Of a DNA stretch of 64,000 nucleotides, positions 1-12,800 are shown in pieces. Source of the DNA: Nonlabens ulvanivorans (GTDB taxonomy: Bacteria > Bacteroidota > Bacteroidia > Flavobacteriales > Flavobacteriaceae); NCBI RefSeq assembly GCF_000755285.1, contig NZ_BBMK01000003.1:225956-289955 (forward strand), in the 5' to 3' direction. The first letter of the stretch is position 1; each line of letters begins with the position of its first letter. The notes beneath the pieces were generated by a model that saw only the letters and a program-made list of their open reading frames with translations, did not search any database and was not told where the DNA came from. The translations under genes were made by a program, and so were the position numbers.

Positions 1-393
1 ACAGATCCAATCGCAGATTATTTAACTAGAATTAGAAATGCAGTACGTGCTAATCACCGTGTTGTAGATGTTCCGGCTTCTAAGTTAAAAAAAGAAATTA
101 CTAAGATTTTATTTGATCAAGGTTATATTCTGAGTTATAAGTTTGAGGAGCATGCCGCTCAGGATAACATAAAGATAGCTTTGAAATATGATAGAGAAAC
201 AAAAGAATCGGTTATAAAGGATATTCAAAGGTTGAGTAAGCCAGGTTTACGTAAATATGCTGGTGCAGGTGAATTACCTAGAATTCTTAATGGATTAGGT
301 GTTGCCATTGTTTCAACTAGTAAAGGTGTAATGACAGATAAACAAGCTCGTACGGAAAACGTAGGTGGTGAAGTTCTGTGTTACGTATATTAA
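1..393 (+). CDS. rpsH: 30S ribosomal protein S8 (5' end cut by window)
   Basis: S8 binds the central domain of 16S rRNA and helps assemble the 30S platform. Frame 1 is open from base 1 (Thr-Asp-Pro-Ile-Ala-Asp) to the stop at 391-393. That gives 130 visible residues of a protein of about 132, so only the start codon and perhaps one more residue are missing. The C-terminal half shows the S8 signature around GVAIVSTSKGVMTDKQA and the usual ending GGEVLCYVY. An internal ATG at 187 is not the start, because the S8 N-terminal domain is plainly encoded upstream of it. It is the first gene of the visible part of the spc operon and lies 10 bases from rplF. Confidence 0.97.
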   Translation, partial: TDPIADYLTRIRNAVRANHRVVDVPASKLKKEITKILFDQGYILSYKFEEHAAQDNIKIALKYDRETKESVIKDIQRLSKPGLRKYAGAGELPRILNGLGVAIVSTSKGVMTDKQARTENVGGEVLCYVY

Positions 394-403
394 ATAATTA
401 GAT

Positions 404-946
404 ATGTCTAGAATAGGAAATAATCCCGTAGCAATTCCAGCTGGTGTTACTGTAAAGGTTGACAACGGAGTTATAAATGTTGAAGGTAAGTTAGGTAAGC
501 TTACTCAGAATTACTCTGATGTTACCATTAAGGTAGAAGGAGAAGAAGTTTTGGTAACACGCCCTTCTGATTCTAAGGATCATAAAGCTAAGCATGGCTT
601 GTATAGGTCTTTGGTTTTTAATATGATTGCTGGAGTTTCTGAAGGTTGGTCTAAGGAACTTGAATTAGTTGGAGTTGGATATAGAGCATCTAATCAAGGG
701 CAGGTATTAGATTTAGCATTAGGATTTTCTCATAATATCGTATTAGATATTGCTGAAGAGGTTAAAGTTGAAACTATTTCTGAAAAAGGTAAGAATCCTA
801 AGATTAAATTATCGTCTTTTGACAAGCAATTAGTTGGTCAAGTAGCTGCTAAAATAAGATCTTTCAGAAAACCTGAGCCTTATAAAGGAAAAGGTGTTAA
901 ATTTGTGGGTGAACAATTAAGAAGAAAAGCTGGTAAATCAGCATAA
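404..946 (+). CDS. rplF: 50S ribosomal protein L6
   Basis: L6 is a large-subunit protein near the factor-binding site. The protein has 180 residues, normal for the family, and starts MSRIGNNPVAIPAGV. The C-terminal RNA-binding segment with PEPYKGKGV is present at about residues 157-165. It sits between rpsH and rplR in the conserved spc order with spacers of about 10 bases, so it is co-transcribed with them. No irregularity is seen. Confidence 0.98.
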   Translation: MSRIGNNPVAIPAGVTVKVDNGVINVEGKLGKLTQNYSDVTIKVEGEEVLVTRPSDSKDHKAKHGLYRSLVFNMIAGVSEGWSKELELVGVGYRASNQGQVLDLALGFSHNIVLDIAEEVKVETISEKGKNPKIKLSSFDKQLVGQVAAKIRSFRKPEPYKGKGVKFVGEQLRRKAGKSA

Positions 947-958
947 TAGATAAGTATT

Positions 959-1306
959 ATGGCATTTTCAAAGTCTGAAAGAAGAAATAAAATCCGTCGC
1001 AGAATTCGTAAGAATATTTCGGGTACAGCTGAGCGTCCTCGTTTATCGGTATACCGTAGTAATAAAGAGATTTATGCTCAGGTTATTAATGACGTGGATG
1101 GAGTTACAATTGCTTCAGCTTCATCAAGAGATTTAAAGTCAAATGGAGAAAAAATTTCCATTGCAAATGAGGTTGGTAAAGCTGTTGCAGAGAAGGCTAG
1201 AGCTGCAGGTGTTGAAACGGTATCATTTGATCGTGGAGGTTATCTTTATCATGGACGTGTGTTGTCTTTGGCTAATGGGGCTAGAGAAGCTGGTCTTAAA
1301 TTTTAA
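959..1306 (+). CDS. rplR: 50S ribosomal protein L18
   Basis: L18 binds 5S rRNA and attaches it to the 50S subunit. The product has 115 residues with a very basic N-terminus ([15 protein letters not shown]), the motif [16 protein letters not shown] near residues 29-44, and the C-terminal [12 protein letters not shown] typical of the family. It follows rplF by 12 bases and precedes rpsE by 17 bases. A G4 run at about 1277-1280 is in frame and not expanded, unlike the G7 tracts elsewhere in the window. Confidence 0.98.
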   Translation: MAFSKSERRNKIRRRIRKNISGTAERPRLSVYRSNKEIYAQVINDVDGVTIASASSRDLKSNGEKISIANEVGKAVAEKARAAGVETVSFDRGGYLYHGRVLSLANGAREAGLKF

Positions 1307-1323
1307 TTACAAACATTACAGTA

Positions 1324-1848
1324 ATGTACCAAAAATATAAAAACGTAGAATTAGTAAAACCTAGTGGACTTGATCTTAAAGATCGTTTAGTAGGTGTTCA
1401 GCGTGTTACTAAGGTAACAAAAGGTGGACGTGCTTTTGGATTTTCAGCGATTGTCGTTGTAGGTGATGAAAGTGGAGTTGTTGGACATGGTTTAGGTAAG
1501 TCTAAAGAAGTTTCTGAAGCGATTTCCAAGGCTGTTGAAGATGCTAAGAAGAATTTGGTAAGAATACCTCTTGTCAAAGGTTCAATTCCTCATGAACAAA
1601 AGGGGAAATTTGGTGGGGCCAGAGTTTTGTTAATTCCTGCTGCTACTGGTACTGGAGTTATTGCTGGTGGTGCTATCCGTGCGGTCCTGGAGGCTGTTGG
1701 AGTTCATGATGTTCTTTCCAAAAATCAAGGATCTTCTAATCCTCATAATGTTGTAAAAGCAACTTTTGATGCATTATTACAATTACGTAGCGCTCATACG
1801 GTTGCAAAACAAAGAGGTGTTTCTTTAGATAAAGTATTTAACGGTTAA
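1324..1848 (+). CDS. rpsE: 30S ribosomal protein S5
   Basis: S5 shapes the mRNA entry channel and decoding fidelity. The protein has 174 residues. The double-stranded-RNA-binding-like N-terminal domain includes [22 protein letters not shown] (first part of the S5 signature), and the C-terminal domain has [15 protein letters not shown]. The ATG at 1324 is chosen because the reading frame upstream belongs to the end of rplR. It lies in the spc operon between rplR and rpmD, and no defect is seen. Confidence 0.98.
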   Translation: MYQKYKNVELVKPSGLDLKDRLVGVQRVTKVTKGGRAFGFSAIVVVGDESGVVGHGLGKSKEVSEAISKAVEDAKKNLVRIPLVKGSIPHEQKGKFGGARVLLIPAATGTGVIAGGAIRAVLEAVGVHDVLSKNQGSSNPHNVVKATFDALLQLRSAHTVAKQRGVSLDKVFNG

Positions 1849-1858
1849 TCACACGATA

Positions 1859-2041
1859 ATGGCAAAGTTAAAAATAAAAAAAGTACGTAGTGCAATTAAG
1901 AGACCGTTAAGACAAAAGCGTACGCTTGAAGCTTTAGGTTTACGTAAGATAAATCAGGTTGTAGAGCATGATGATACTCCGGTTATTCAGGGGGGGATGA
2001 TTGCAAAAGTTGAACATTTAGTCTCCGTTGAGAAGGCTTAA
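1859..2041 (+). CDS. rpmD: 50S ribosomal protein L30
   Basis: L30 is a small 50S protein of one ferredoxin-like domain. The product has 60 residues, starts MAKLKIKKVRSAIKRP and ends HLVSVEKA. The segment VIQGGMIAKV contains two glycines encoded by a run of exactly seven G (1990-1996). L30 homologues normally have a single glycine here before the hydrophobic residue (pattern ILGM), so the second glycine looks like a three-base expansion of a G4 run. The frame stays open. Position between rpsE and rplO is the conserved one. Confidence 0.96.
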   Translation: MAKLKIKKVRSAIKRPLRQKRTLEALGLRKINQVVEHDDTPVIQGGMIAKVEHLVSVEKA

Positions 2042-2052
2042 AAAGATAATAA

Positions 2053-2505
2053 ATGAGTTTAAATAATCTTAAACCTGCTGCAGGTTCAGTTAAAAAGTCT
2101 GCCAAGATCATAGGTCGTGGTCAAGGTTCTGGTAAAGGTGGTACAGCAACACGTGGACACAAAGGTGCAAAATCACGTTCTGGTTATTCAAAGAAAATTG
2201 GTTTTGAAGGTGGTCAGATGCCTTTACAGAGACGTGTTCCTAAGTTTGGTTTTACAAATATCAATCGTAAGGAATATGCTGGTGTTAACATTGATGTAAT
2301 ACAGGCATACGTAGACGAAGGTCGTTTGACTGACGTAATTACTATTGATAACTTAATAGAAGAACGTTTAGTTGATAAAAATGATTTAGTTAAGATATTA
2401 GGTCGCGGTGAGTTAAAGGCTACTATTAATGTTAGTGCTCATAAGTTTACAGCAACTGCTAAGGCTGCTATAGAAAAAGCAGGTGGTCAAGCGCTAACCT
2501 TATAA
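2053..2505 (+). CDS. rplO: 50S ribosomal protein L15
   Basis: L15 is a late-assembling 50S protein that contacts 23S rRNA through an extended glycine-rich N-terminus. The 150-residue product shows this arm ([22 protein letters not shown], about residues 22-43), then [18 protein letters not shown], and a compact C-terminal domain ending KAGGQALTL. It lies directly upstream of secY, with 9 bases between, as in almost all bacteria. Confidence 0.98.
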   Translation: MSLNNLKPAAGSVKKSAKIIGRGQGSGKGGTATRGHKGAKSRSGYSKKIGFEGGQMPLQRRVPKFGFTNINRKEYAGVNIDVIQAYVDEGRLTDVITIDNLIEERLVDKNDLVKILGRGELKATINVSAHKFTATAKAAIEKAGGQALTL

Positions 2506-2514
2506 TCTTAATCA

Positions 2515-3852
2515 ATGAAGTTTATAGAAACATTAAAAAATATTTGGAATATTGATGAGCTGAAAGATCGTATTATTATGACTTTCAGTTTACTTCTTGT
2601 TTATCGATTTGGTGCGCAAGTAGTGCTTCCTGGGATAGATTCGAGTAAACTAGCTAGTTTCTCAGAAAATTTTGAGGGTGGTGGTATAGGTTTTGTGCTC
2701 AACGCCTTTACGGGTGGTGCTTTTTCCAATGCATCAGTGTTTGCCCTAGGTATTATGCCTTATATATCCGCCAGTATTGTTGTACAATTAATGGGAATTG
2801 CGATTCCTTATTTGCAGAAGCTTCAGAAAGAAGGTGCTAGTGGTCAAAAGAAAATTAATCAAATTACAAGATGGTTAACAATTGGTATTTGTTTAATTCA
2901 AGCGCCAAGTTATCTTTTAAGTCTAGGTACATTAGGAGTTCCTAGTGATGCTTACTTAATGCCTGATAACATGAATTTATTTCTTGTTAGTAGTACTATC
3001 ATTTTAGTTACTGGTTGTGTTTTTGCAATGTGGCTGGGTGAAAAGATTACTGATAAGGGTATAGGTAATGGTATATCACTTTTAATAATGGTCGGTATTA
3101 TCGCAACACTTCCTCAAGCTTTTGTTCAAGAGTTTGCAGCTAGAGTTACTGGTACTGGTGGTGTAATGTTGGTTTTAGTAGAGTTGTTAGTTTGGTTTGT
3201 TGTTATTCTTCTTTGTATTATGTTGGTTATGGCTGTTCGTAAGATACCGGTTCAGTATGCTAGAAGAGCTGCTTCAGGAGGTTATGAAAAGAATGAGCAA
3301 GGTTCTAGACAATTTATTCCATTAAAACTTAATGCATCTGGTGTTATGCCGATAATCTTTGCTCAGGCGATAATGTTTGTTCCTGCGGCGTTAGGTCAAT
3401 TGGATACTTCTTGGGCTACAACAGTTCAAACAGCTTTTGGTGATATTTTTGGTTTTTGGTATAATTTAGTTTTTGCTCTTTTAATTATAATATTTACTTA
3501 TTTTTACACGGCAATTACAGTGCCTACGAACAAGATGGCTGATGATTTGAAGCGAAATGGTGGTTTTATTGCTGGTATTAGACCTGGTACTGAAACTGCT
3601 GATTATTTGGATAAGATTATGTCTCAAATTACTTTGCCGGGATCTATATTTTTAGCACTAGTAGCAATATTTCCAGCTTTTGTTTCTTTAATGGGTGTAA
3701 CTCAGCAATGGGCTTTATTTTATGGAGGAACATCACTACTGATTATGGTAGGAGTAGCAATCGATACAATGCAACAAATAAATTCATACTTGTTAAATCG
3801 TCATTATGATGGTTTGATTAAGACAGGTAAAAATAGAAAAGCGGTAGCATAA
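2515..3852 (+). CDS. secY: Protein translocase subunit SecY
   Basis: SecY forms the protein-conducting channel of the Sec translocon in the inner membrane. The protein has 445 residues and about ten transmembrane segments. Family marks include the N-terminal segment [17 protein letters not shown] (about 31-45), [14 protein letters not shown] (residues 79-92, plug and TM2 region) and the cytosolic loop [11 protein letters not shown] that contacts the ribosome and SecA. The stop overlaps the infA start by one base, indicating translational coupling. It is the Sec gene within the ribosomal operon, as is usual. Confidence 0.98.
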   Translation: MKFIETLKNIWNIDELKDRIIMTFSLLLVYRFGAQVVLPGIDSSKLASFSENFEGGGIGFVLNAFTGGAFSNASVFALGIMPYISASIVVQLMGIAIPYLQKLQKEGASGQKKINQITRWLTIGICLIQAPSYLLSLGTLGVPSDAYLMPDNMNLFLVSSTIILVTGCVFAMWLGEKITDKGIGNGISLLIMVGIIATLPQAFVQEFAARVTGTGGVMLVLVELLVWFVVILLCIMLVMAVRKIPVQYARRAASGGYEKNEQGSRQFIPLKLNASGVMPIIFAQAIMFVPAALGQLDTSWATTVQTAFGDIFGFWYNLVFALLIIIFTYFYTAITVPTNKMADDLKRNGGFIAGIRPGTETADYLDKIMSQITLPGSIFLALVAIFPAFVSLMGVTQQWALFYGGTSLLIMVGVAIDTMQQINSYLLNRHYDGLIKTGKNRKAVA

Positions 3853-4067
3853 TGGCAAAACAGTCGGCAATAGAACAAGACGGTTCCATTATAGAAGCAT
3901 TGTCTAACGCAATGTTTAGGGTAGAATTAGAAAACGGGCACGTTGTAACTGCACACATATCTGGAAAGATGCGTATGCACTACATTAAGTTGCTTCCAGG
4001 AGATAAAGTAAAATTAGAAATGAGTCCTTACGATTTAACGAAAGCAAGGATCACTTATAGGTACTAA
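3852..4067 (+). CDS. infA: Translation initiation factor IF-1
   Basis: IF-1 is an OB-fold protein that binds the A site of the 30S subunit during initiation. The product has 71 residues ([20 protein letters not shown]) with the usual core [21 protein letters not shown] and the ending [10 protein letters not shown]. It overlaps the secY stop by one base and precedes rpmJ by one base, so secY-infA-rpmJ are tightly coupled. Confidence 0.98.
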   Translation: MAKQSAIEQDGSIIEALSNAMFRVELENGHVVTAHISGKMRMHYIKLLPGDKVKLEMSPYDLTKARITYRY

Positions 4068-4068
4068 T

Positions 4069-4185
4069 ATGAAAGTAAGAGCATCGATTAAAAAGAGAAG
4101 TGCTGATTGTAAAATTGTACGCCGTAAAGGTCGTCTTTATGTAATCAACAAAAAGAATCCAAAATTTAAACAAAGACAAGGTTAA
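4069..4185 (+). CDS. rpmJ: 50S ribosomal protein L36, zinc-free form
   Basis: This 38-residue gene runs from the ATG at 4069 to the TAA at 4183-4185. The protein starts [20 protein letters not shown] and ends KFKQRQG, which is typical of L36. L36 exists in a zinc-binding form with a Cys-Cys-Cys-His set and a zinc-free form. Here only one cysteine (residue 14) remains and the other ligand positions are Lys, Asn and Phe-like residues, so this is the zinc-free type. It sits between infA and rpsM, its standard place. Confidence 0.96.
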   Translation: MKVRASIKKRSADCKIVRRKGRLYVINKKNPKFKQRQG

Positions 4186-4188
4186 GCT

Positions 4189-4562
4189 ATGGCTAGAATT
4201 GCAGGGTAGATATACCTAAAAACAAACGTGGAGAAGTCTCATTGACTTACATATACGGTATCGGACGTAATCGTGCAAAACAAGTTCTTATTGATACAGG
4301 TGTTGGCTTAGATAAAAAGGTGACGGATTGGAATGATGATGAAATTGGTAAGATACGTGCAGCCATTGGTGAGTTCACTATTGAAGGTGAATTAAGATCT
4401 GAGACACAGCTTAATATTAAGCGTCTGATGGATATTGGTTGCTATCGTGGTATTCGTCATAGATCTGGACTTCCTTTAAGAGGTCAGAGAACTAAGAATA
4501 ACTCACGTACTCGTAAAGGTAAACGTAAGACTGTTGCTAACAAGAAAAAGGCAACTAAATAA
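4189..4562 (+). CDS. rpsM: 30S ribosomal protein S13 (frame broken at residue 6)
   Basis: S13 sits in the 30S head and touches tRNA and the 50S subunit. The ATG at 4189 opens MARIAG, then the frame hits TAG at 4207. The next frame continues [20 protein letters not shown] and on to the normal C-terminus [20 protein letters not shown]. Adding one G to the run at 4204-4206 (G3 to G4) gives an intact S13 of 124 residues. S13 is essential in most bacteria and everything around it is intact, so I read this as a sequence error. A start inside the gene at 4242 would remove the conserved N-terminus. Confidence 0.93.
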
Positions 4563-4574
4563 TAAGTAATTGAT

Positions 4575-4964
4575 ATGGCAAAGTCTAAAACAGTATCAAA
4601 AAAGCGTAAAGTAATCGTTGAGTCAGTTGGTGAAGTTCATATTTCATCATCCTTCAATAATATTTTGGTTTCTTTGACAAATAAAAAAGGAGAAGTTATT
4701 TCATGGTCATCTGCAGGTAAGATGGGTTTCCGTGGATCTAAGAAAAACACTCCTTATGCGGCTCAATTAGCTGCTGAAGATGCATCTAAAGTTGCACATG
4801 AGGCCGGTTTGCGTAAAGTGAAAGCTTACGTTAAAGGTCCTGGTAATGGTCGTGAAAGTGCTATTCGTAGCATTCACAATTCTGGTATTGAAGTAACTGA
4901 AATTATTGATGTTACTCCATTGCCACACAACGGTTGTCGTCCTCCTAAGCGTCGTAGAGTATAA
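4575..4964 (+). CDS. rpsK: 30S ribosomal protein S11
   Basis: S11 forms part of the 30S platform near the E site. The protein has 129 residues. It shows [20 protein letters not shown] after a basic N-terminus, then [14 protein letters not shown], and ends with the S11 signature [17 protein letters not shown]. It follows rpsM by 12 bases. The 84-base spacer to rpsD is the longest in this operon. I see no clear terminator or promoter in it. Confidence 0.98.
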   Translation: MAKSKTVSKKRKVIVESVGEVHISSSFNNILVSLTNKKGEVISWSSAGKMGFRGSKKNTPYAAQLAAEDASKVAHEAGLRKVKAYVKGPGNGRESAIRSIHNSGIEVTEIIDVTPLPHNGCRPPKRRRV

Positions 4965-5048
4965 TTAATTATTAATAACGAATGATTGTTTGGCTGTCGA
5001 AGGATATTGACCTGAATTCACAGTACATCATTCAATAAATTTTGTAAA

Positions 5049-5654
5049 ATGGCAAGATATAGAGGTCCTAAGGCAAAAATTGCACGTCGATTCAGAGAAC
5101 CAATTTTTGGCCCTAGTAAAGCTTTGGAGAAGAAAAATTATCCTCCAGGTATGCATGGTAACGCGAGACGCCGTGGTAAAGAATCTGAGTATGCGGTTCA
5201 GCTTAAAGAAAAGCAGAAAGCAAAGTATACTTATGGAGTGCTAGAGAAGCAATTCCGTTTAATGTTTGAAAAAGCTGTTCGTAGTACTGGTATTACGGGT
5301 GAAGTTCTTCTTCAGTTATGTGAATCTCGTTTAGATAACGTTGTTTACAGAATGGGAGTTGCAAAAACTCGTCGTGGTGCACGTCAGTTAGTTTCACATA
5401 GACATATGACCGTTAATGGAGAGTTGGTGAATATACCTTCTTATCAATTAAAGCCAGGTGATGTTGTTGCTGTACGTGAAAAATCTAAATCTTTAAGTGC
5501 GATAGATCAATCTTTATCTAGTAATGAGCATGTTTACGATTTTATTACGTTTAATAAAGCGAGCATGTCTGGAACTTTCGTTAGTGTACCTGAAAGAATG
5601 CAAATTCCTGAAAACATTAAAGAACAGTTGATCGTTGAATTGTACTCTAAATAA
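5049..5654 (+). CDS. rpsD: 30S ribosomal protein S4
   Basis: S4 nucleates 30S assembly and contributes to decoding accuracy. The protein has 201 residues. The N-terminal region ([21 protein letters not shown]) lacks the cysteines found in zinc-binding S4, so this is the zinc-free type. The S4 RNA-binding domain is at about residues 94-155 ([20 protein letters not shown]). It lies between rpsK and rpoA, as in most bacteria. Confidence 0.98.
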   Translation: MARYRGPKAKIARRFREPIFGPSKALEKKNYPPGMHGNARRRGKESEYAVQLKEKQKAKYTYGVLEKQFRLMFEKAVRSTGITGEVLLQLCESRLDNVVYRMGVAKTRRGARQLVSHRHMTVNGELVNIPSYQLKPGDVVAVREKSKSLSAIDQSLSSNEHVYDFITFNKASMSGTFVSVPERMQIPENIKEQLIVELYSK

Positions 5655-5677
5655 TAATTAATCCACAAAGTAATCTT

Positions 5678-6670
5678 ATGGCAATATTAAATTTCCAAAA
5701 GCCGGATAAAGTAATCATGATTGATTCTACTGATTTTGAAGGTAAATTCGAATTCAGACCTTTAGAGCCAGGATATGGTCTTACTGTGGGAAATGCTCTT
5801 CGTAGAGTATTACTTTCATCACTTGAAGGGTTTGCTATTACTTCTATTCGTATAGAAGGTGTGGATCATGAATTTTCTACAATCGAAGGTGTAGTCGAAG
5901 ATGTTACTGAAATTATTTTGAATTTCAAACAAATTAGATTTAGACGTCAGATTGATGAGGTTGATAGTGAGGTAGTAAATGTTTCTTTCTCTGGGAAAGA
6001 TACTTTTACCGCTGGTGATATGCAGAAATATATATCAGGTTTTCAAGTATTAAATCCTGAAATGGTTATCTGCAATACAGAATCTTCTGTTAGTCTTAAC
6101 TTAGAACTTACAATAGAGAAGGGTAGAGGATATGTTCCTGCTGAAGAGAATAAAAATCCAAATGCTGCTATTGGTACAATAGCTATCGATTCTATTTTCA
6201 CTCCTATTAAGAACGTTAAGTATAGTATCGAAAACTATCGTGTAGAACAAAAAACTGATTACGAAAAATTAGTCTTTGAAATTTCTACAGATGGTAGTAT
6301 TCACCCAAAGCAGGCTTTAACCGAGGCTGCTAAAACACTTATCCATCACTTCATGTTGTTCTCTGATGAGCGAATTACTCTTGAAGCTGATGAGATTGCT
6401 CAAACAGAGACTTATGATGAAGAGAGCCTTCACATGAGACAACTGCTTAAGACAAAACTTGTAGATATGGAACTTTCTGTACGTGCATTAAATTGTCTAA
6501 AAGCTGCTGAAGTTGAAACACTAGGTGATTTAGTTTCTTACAATAAGAACGATTTGATGAAATTCAGAAACTTCGGTAAGAAATCTTTAACTGAACTTGA
6601 AGAACTAGTGAATGTTAAAGGACTAAACTTCGGTATGGATTTATCAAAATATAAACTTGACCGTGACTAG
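5678..6670 (+). CDS. rpoA: DNA-directed RNA polymerase subunit alpha
   Basis: The alpha subunit dimerises to start RNA polymerase assembly, and its C-terminal domain contacts promoters and activators. The protein has 330 residues. The N-terminal domain carries [20 protein letters not shown] at about 27-46. The linker is acidic (about 240-255). The C-terminal helix-hairpin-helix domain includes [16 protein letters not shown] and [14 protein letters not shown]. It lies between rpsD and rplQ as in the classical alpha operon. Confidence 0.98.
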   Translation: MAILNFQKPDKVIMIDSTDFEGKFEFRPLEPGYGLTVGNALRRVLLSSLEGFAITSIRIEGVDHEFSTIEGVVEDVTEIILNFKQIRFRRQIDEVDSEVVNVSFSGKDTFTAGDMQKYISGFQVLNPEMVICNTESSVSLNLELTIEKGRGYVPAEENKNPNAAIGTIAIDSIFTPIKNVKYSIENYRVEQKTDYEKLVFEISTDGSIHPKQALTEAAKTLIHHFMLFSDERITLEADEIAQTETYDEESLHMRQLLKTKLVDMELSVRALNCLKAAEVETLGDLVSYNKNDLMKFRNFGKKSLTELEELVNVKGLNFGMDLSKYKLDRD

Positions 6671-6698
6671 TTGACGCTAGTTAAAGAAACAAAATAAG

Positions 6699-7172
6699 AT
6701 GAGACACGGAAAGAAATTTAATCATTTAGGTAGAAAGACGGCACACCGTAAGGCGATGTTGGCAAATATGGCTTGTTCATTAATTGAGCATAAGCGTATT
6801 AATACTACTGTAGCAAAGGCTAAAGCTGTAAAGCAGTTCGTTGAGCCATTAATTACTAAATCTAAAGAAGATACAACTCACAATCGCCGTTTAGTATTTG
6901 CTAAACTTAGAAGTAAAGAAGCTGTTACTGAATTATTCAGAGACGTTTCTTCTAAGGTAGCTGATCGTCCAGGTGGATACACACGTATCATTAAGATGGG
7001 TAATCGTTTAGGAGATAATGCTGATATGGCAATGATAGAGCTTGTAGATTTCAATGAAATCTATAGCCCTAACGAAGGAAAGAAGAAAAATACAAGACGT
7101 AGTCGTCGTGGTAAATCTTCTACCGCTGCACCAGTTGAAACTTCAACAGACAATACTAATGAAGAAGAGTAA
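6699..7172 (+). CDS. rplQ: 50S ribosomal protein L17 with extended C-terminal tail
   Basis: L17 is a 50S protein near the peptide exit tunnel. The core (about residues 1-125) starts [20 protein letters not shown] and contains the typical segment [20 protein letters not shown]. The tail from about 127 to 157 is basic then acidic and rich in Ser/Thr ([14 protein letters not shown] then TDNTNEEE). Such low-complexity extensions are common in Bacteroidetes L17. It is the last gene of the operon and is followed by a strong terminator. Confidence 0.97.
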   Translation: MRHGKKFNHLGRKTAHRKAMLANMACSLIEHKRINTTVAKAKAVKQFVEPLITKSKEDTTHNRRLVFAKLRSKEAVTELFRDVSSKVADRPGGYTRIIKMGNRLGDNADMAMIELVDFNEIYSPNEGKKKNTRRSRRGKSSTAAPVETSTDNTNEEE

Positions 7173-7194
7173 AATCTTTGATAATATGTAGATA

Positions 7195-7230
7195 AAAGGA
7201 TCAATGCTTTCGCATTGGTCCTTTTTTTTT
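7195..7230 (+). terminator. Rho-independent terminator of the ribosomal operon
   Basis: A 13-bp stem (7195-7207 with 7212-7224, one G-U pair) with a TTTC loop is followed by a run of T. It lies 22 bases after the rplQ stop and separates the ribosomal operon from carA. Confidence 0.92.
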
Positions 7231-7258
7231 GAATTATTTTTGAAAAACAATTTCTATT

Positions 7259-9668
<2,410 letters not shown>

Positions 9669-9680
9669 GTTAATTCCTAG

Positions 9681-9700
9681 TTCGCTTTCGCGAAAGCGAA
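9681..9700. repeat. Palindrome GCTTTCGCGAAAGC, copy 1 (intergenic)
   Basis: This is a 20-bp perfect palindrome, TTCGCTTTCG followed by its reverse complement, between the eno stop and the eno terminator. It is the longest of the 12 copies in the window. Confidence 0.95.
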
Positions 9701-9705
9701 TATTT

Positions 9706-9737
9706 AAAAGCCACTTATGATTATAAGTGGCTTTTTT
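9706..9737 (+). terminator. Rho-independent terminator after eno
   Basis: A 13-bp stem (9706-9718 with 9723-9735), loop GATT, followed by T residues. It lies about 40 bases after the corrected enolase stop. Confidence 0.92.
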
Positions 9738-9840
9738 ATCGATTAACTACGTTTTATTTCTTTAAAAACCATTTTTATCGATAAATGTTGTTTTTATCGT
9801 TTTTGTGTCGGATACTTGCGCTTCCCAAAAACGATTAAAC

Positions 9841-12800
9841 ATGAAAAAACTAGTACTTATTTTAGCATTTCTTTCTATGTCATTGTCTTTTAGTCAAGGC
9901 GTGATATGGGAAAACTTCTCTAAAGATGGTTTGCCATCCCTAACAGATGCTCAAAGGCCTGTTCAGCCTTCAGCTTATGATTTATACCATATAAATCCTG
10001 ATGTTTTAGTTCAAAGGTTAGCAGGCGCTGTTGATAGATTCTCCGATGGCCCATCTATTGCCGTCGATTTTCCAATAGGAAATGATCAATTTGAGACTTT
10101 TAATGTCTATGATGCCGGTGCAATTGAGTCTCAGTTAATGACTGATTTTCCTAATATCCATTCTTACTACGGTTATTCTGACACATCCCTTAATAAAATA
10201 TATTTTACTATCACTCCTCAAGGATTCAGAGGTATTATTACCGGTGAAAGTATTCTTTATATGGATCCTTTTTCAAAAGTTACACCAGATGATATCATGG
10301 TGTACAACCGTCGTGACTTAGTGCGTACGGATTTAAGTTTTGAATGTCATACGGATGAATTAGCAAATAATGCTAATATGCCAGAAATAAGCGAGGTTCA
10401 AACTAAGGCTTTTAGAGACTTGACTTTTAAAACATATCAAATAGCAATAGCAACGACATCAGAGTATACATCTTACCACGATGACGGCGATGCAGCCAAT
10501 GGAGATGCAAGAGCAGATGCACTTGCTGCAATAATTGTTACTCTAGCACGTGTCAATAGTGTTTATGAGCAAGAAATGTCTATCAGATTTACCTTAGTTG
10601 CAAATAATGATAGGTTGATTTATTTTAATGATCAAAATAATCAAGGATTTGCAGATCCATATGATAATTACAGCGGTTCTCAAATGTTAGGAGAAAACAC
10701 TAGTAATATTAACAATAGAATAGGGACTGCTAGTTATGATATAGGTCATGTCTTTTCTACCGGTGGTGGTGGAATTGCAGGTCAAAGTCCTTGTGCAAGT
10801 ACTAAAGGACAAGGAGTTACGGGAATTGTGACACCAGAGTTCGATCCTTTTGATATCGATTATGTATGTCATGAAATAGGTCACCAGTTTAGTGCAGCAC
10901 ACACTTTCTATAACGGTTGTTTGGTGGTTCACCATCGTCTTCACCATATGAATCTGGTAGCGCTAGTACTATCATGGGATATGCTGGTATATGTGCGCCT
11001 AATGTTCAAGAAAATAGTGATGCTTATTTTCATTTAATTAGTCTATTTCAGATGCAAGGTAATTCTGATGGGGGGACATGTGTGATACTGAAATCGATTT
11101 GACGTTAAACGGTAATCTTACAGCTCCAGCTGCGGTAAATGATGGGGGGGCTAAAACTATTCCTAGATCTACTCCTTTTAAACTGACAGCTAGTTCTTCA
11201 ACAGCTCCAGATTCTGGCGAGATTTATACTTATAATTGGGAACAACTGGATACAGGAATGGCAGCAGATACTGGTGCAACACAGCCTCCATTGCCTACTA
11301 ACTCAACTGGTCCTATGTTTAGGTCTAAGTTTGCAACGACTAGTCCTACTAGATATTTTCCTAATCTTGATGACTTGGTAAATGGTGTAGATCCAACTTG
11401 GGGAAACTTTACCTAGTGTTGAGAGAGATATGAGATTCTTTTGTACGATTAGAGATAACAACCCTAATGGTGGACAAACTGATTATACTGGTCTTACTAT
11501 AACTGTAGGAGCAAATGGACCGGTAGAGGTTAATGCGCCTAATGGAGGCGAGACATGGTATGAAGGTGAAAGTAGAACAATATTATGGGCTGTAAATGGA
11601 ACTAATTCTTTAACTTATGCAACACAAGTTAAAATATCTCTTTCTTTAGATGGAGGATATACGTACCCAATAGTTCTTGTTAACAGTACTGCAAATGATG
11701 GAAGCCATACTTTAAACTTACCTACTGGAATTAAAACGAGTCAAGCTCGTATAATGGTAGAAGCAGTTGGTAACTACTTCTTCAATATATCAGAGAACGA
11801 TTTTGAAATTAAAGAAGGGACATTTGAATTATCAGCACCATCGGTTGATATCTCTACATGTCAGCCTTCAGATGCAAGTTTTAGTTTTAATTATAATGCA
11901 GCACCTGGATTTAATGAAGTAGTAACATTTAGTGCCTTACAATTACCATCTGGACTTATAGCATCTTTCAGTCCTTCTTCTACATCAAGCTCAACAGCGG
12001 TAAATGTAGTGGTTACAGGAACAGACCAAGTAGACGCTGATTTATATAACTTTAGAGTAGTTGCGACTGCAAACTCTGCTACCATTGATGAAGAGTTCAA
12101 CTTAAAAGTATTTGATAACAGTGTAGGCGAGGTTGTTATTTTATCACCACTAAATGGTGCTGGAAATCAAATTGCAAATCCATTATTAGAATGGCAAGAC
12201 TTACCTAGTGCTTCTAGTTATTTAGTAGAGGTTTCAACAACACCTAATTTCTCATCAATTGTAGAAAGTGCCACTATAGTAAATGAAACATCATTACAGA
12301 CAACATTACTTAGTCCATCTCAAATATATTATTGGAGAATAACACCTTCAAATGGTTGTTCAACAGGATCAATAGCATCAATAGCCGCATTTCAGACAGC
12401 TCAAGATGTTTGTAATGTTTATGATAATGAATATTTTGAAAACAATGATAATGTATGGGAAACAGATGTTAATGCAGTGAGTGCACGTGTTAATGTTCCA
12501 GATGATATTGAGATTACTAATTTAAGCTTTTACATGCGTGCAGATCATAATGATACTGGACATATCAAAATGCAATTAAGTTCTCCGTCAGGCCGTTTTT
12601 CAGAGGTGTATAATAGAGAATGTGCTGCCGGTAGAGATTTTGATTTGATCGTTAGTGATCAAGGTACTGCAGCTTTTGCCTGTAATCCTGGTTATACAGG
12701 TGCTTTAACTGGGAATTTAAGACCTGGACAAGCTTTTTCAAGATTTAACGGACTAAGTGCTCAAGGAGAATGGGTATTGCTTGCTACAGATAGAACTTCT

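Noticed and set aside
1143..2299. Extra reading frames inside rplR and rplO
   Set aside because: They are in another frame of well-conserved ribosomal genes and have no start context or family likeness.
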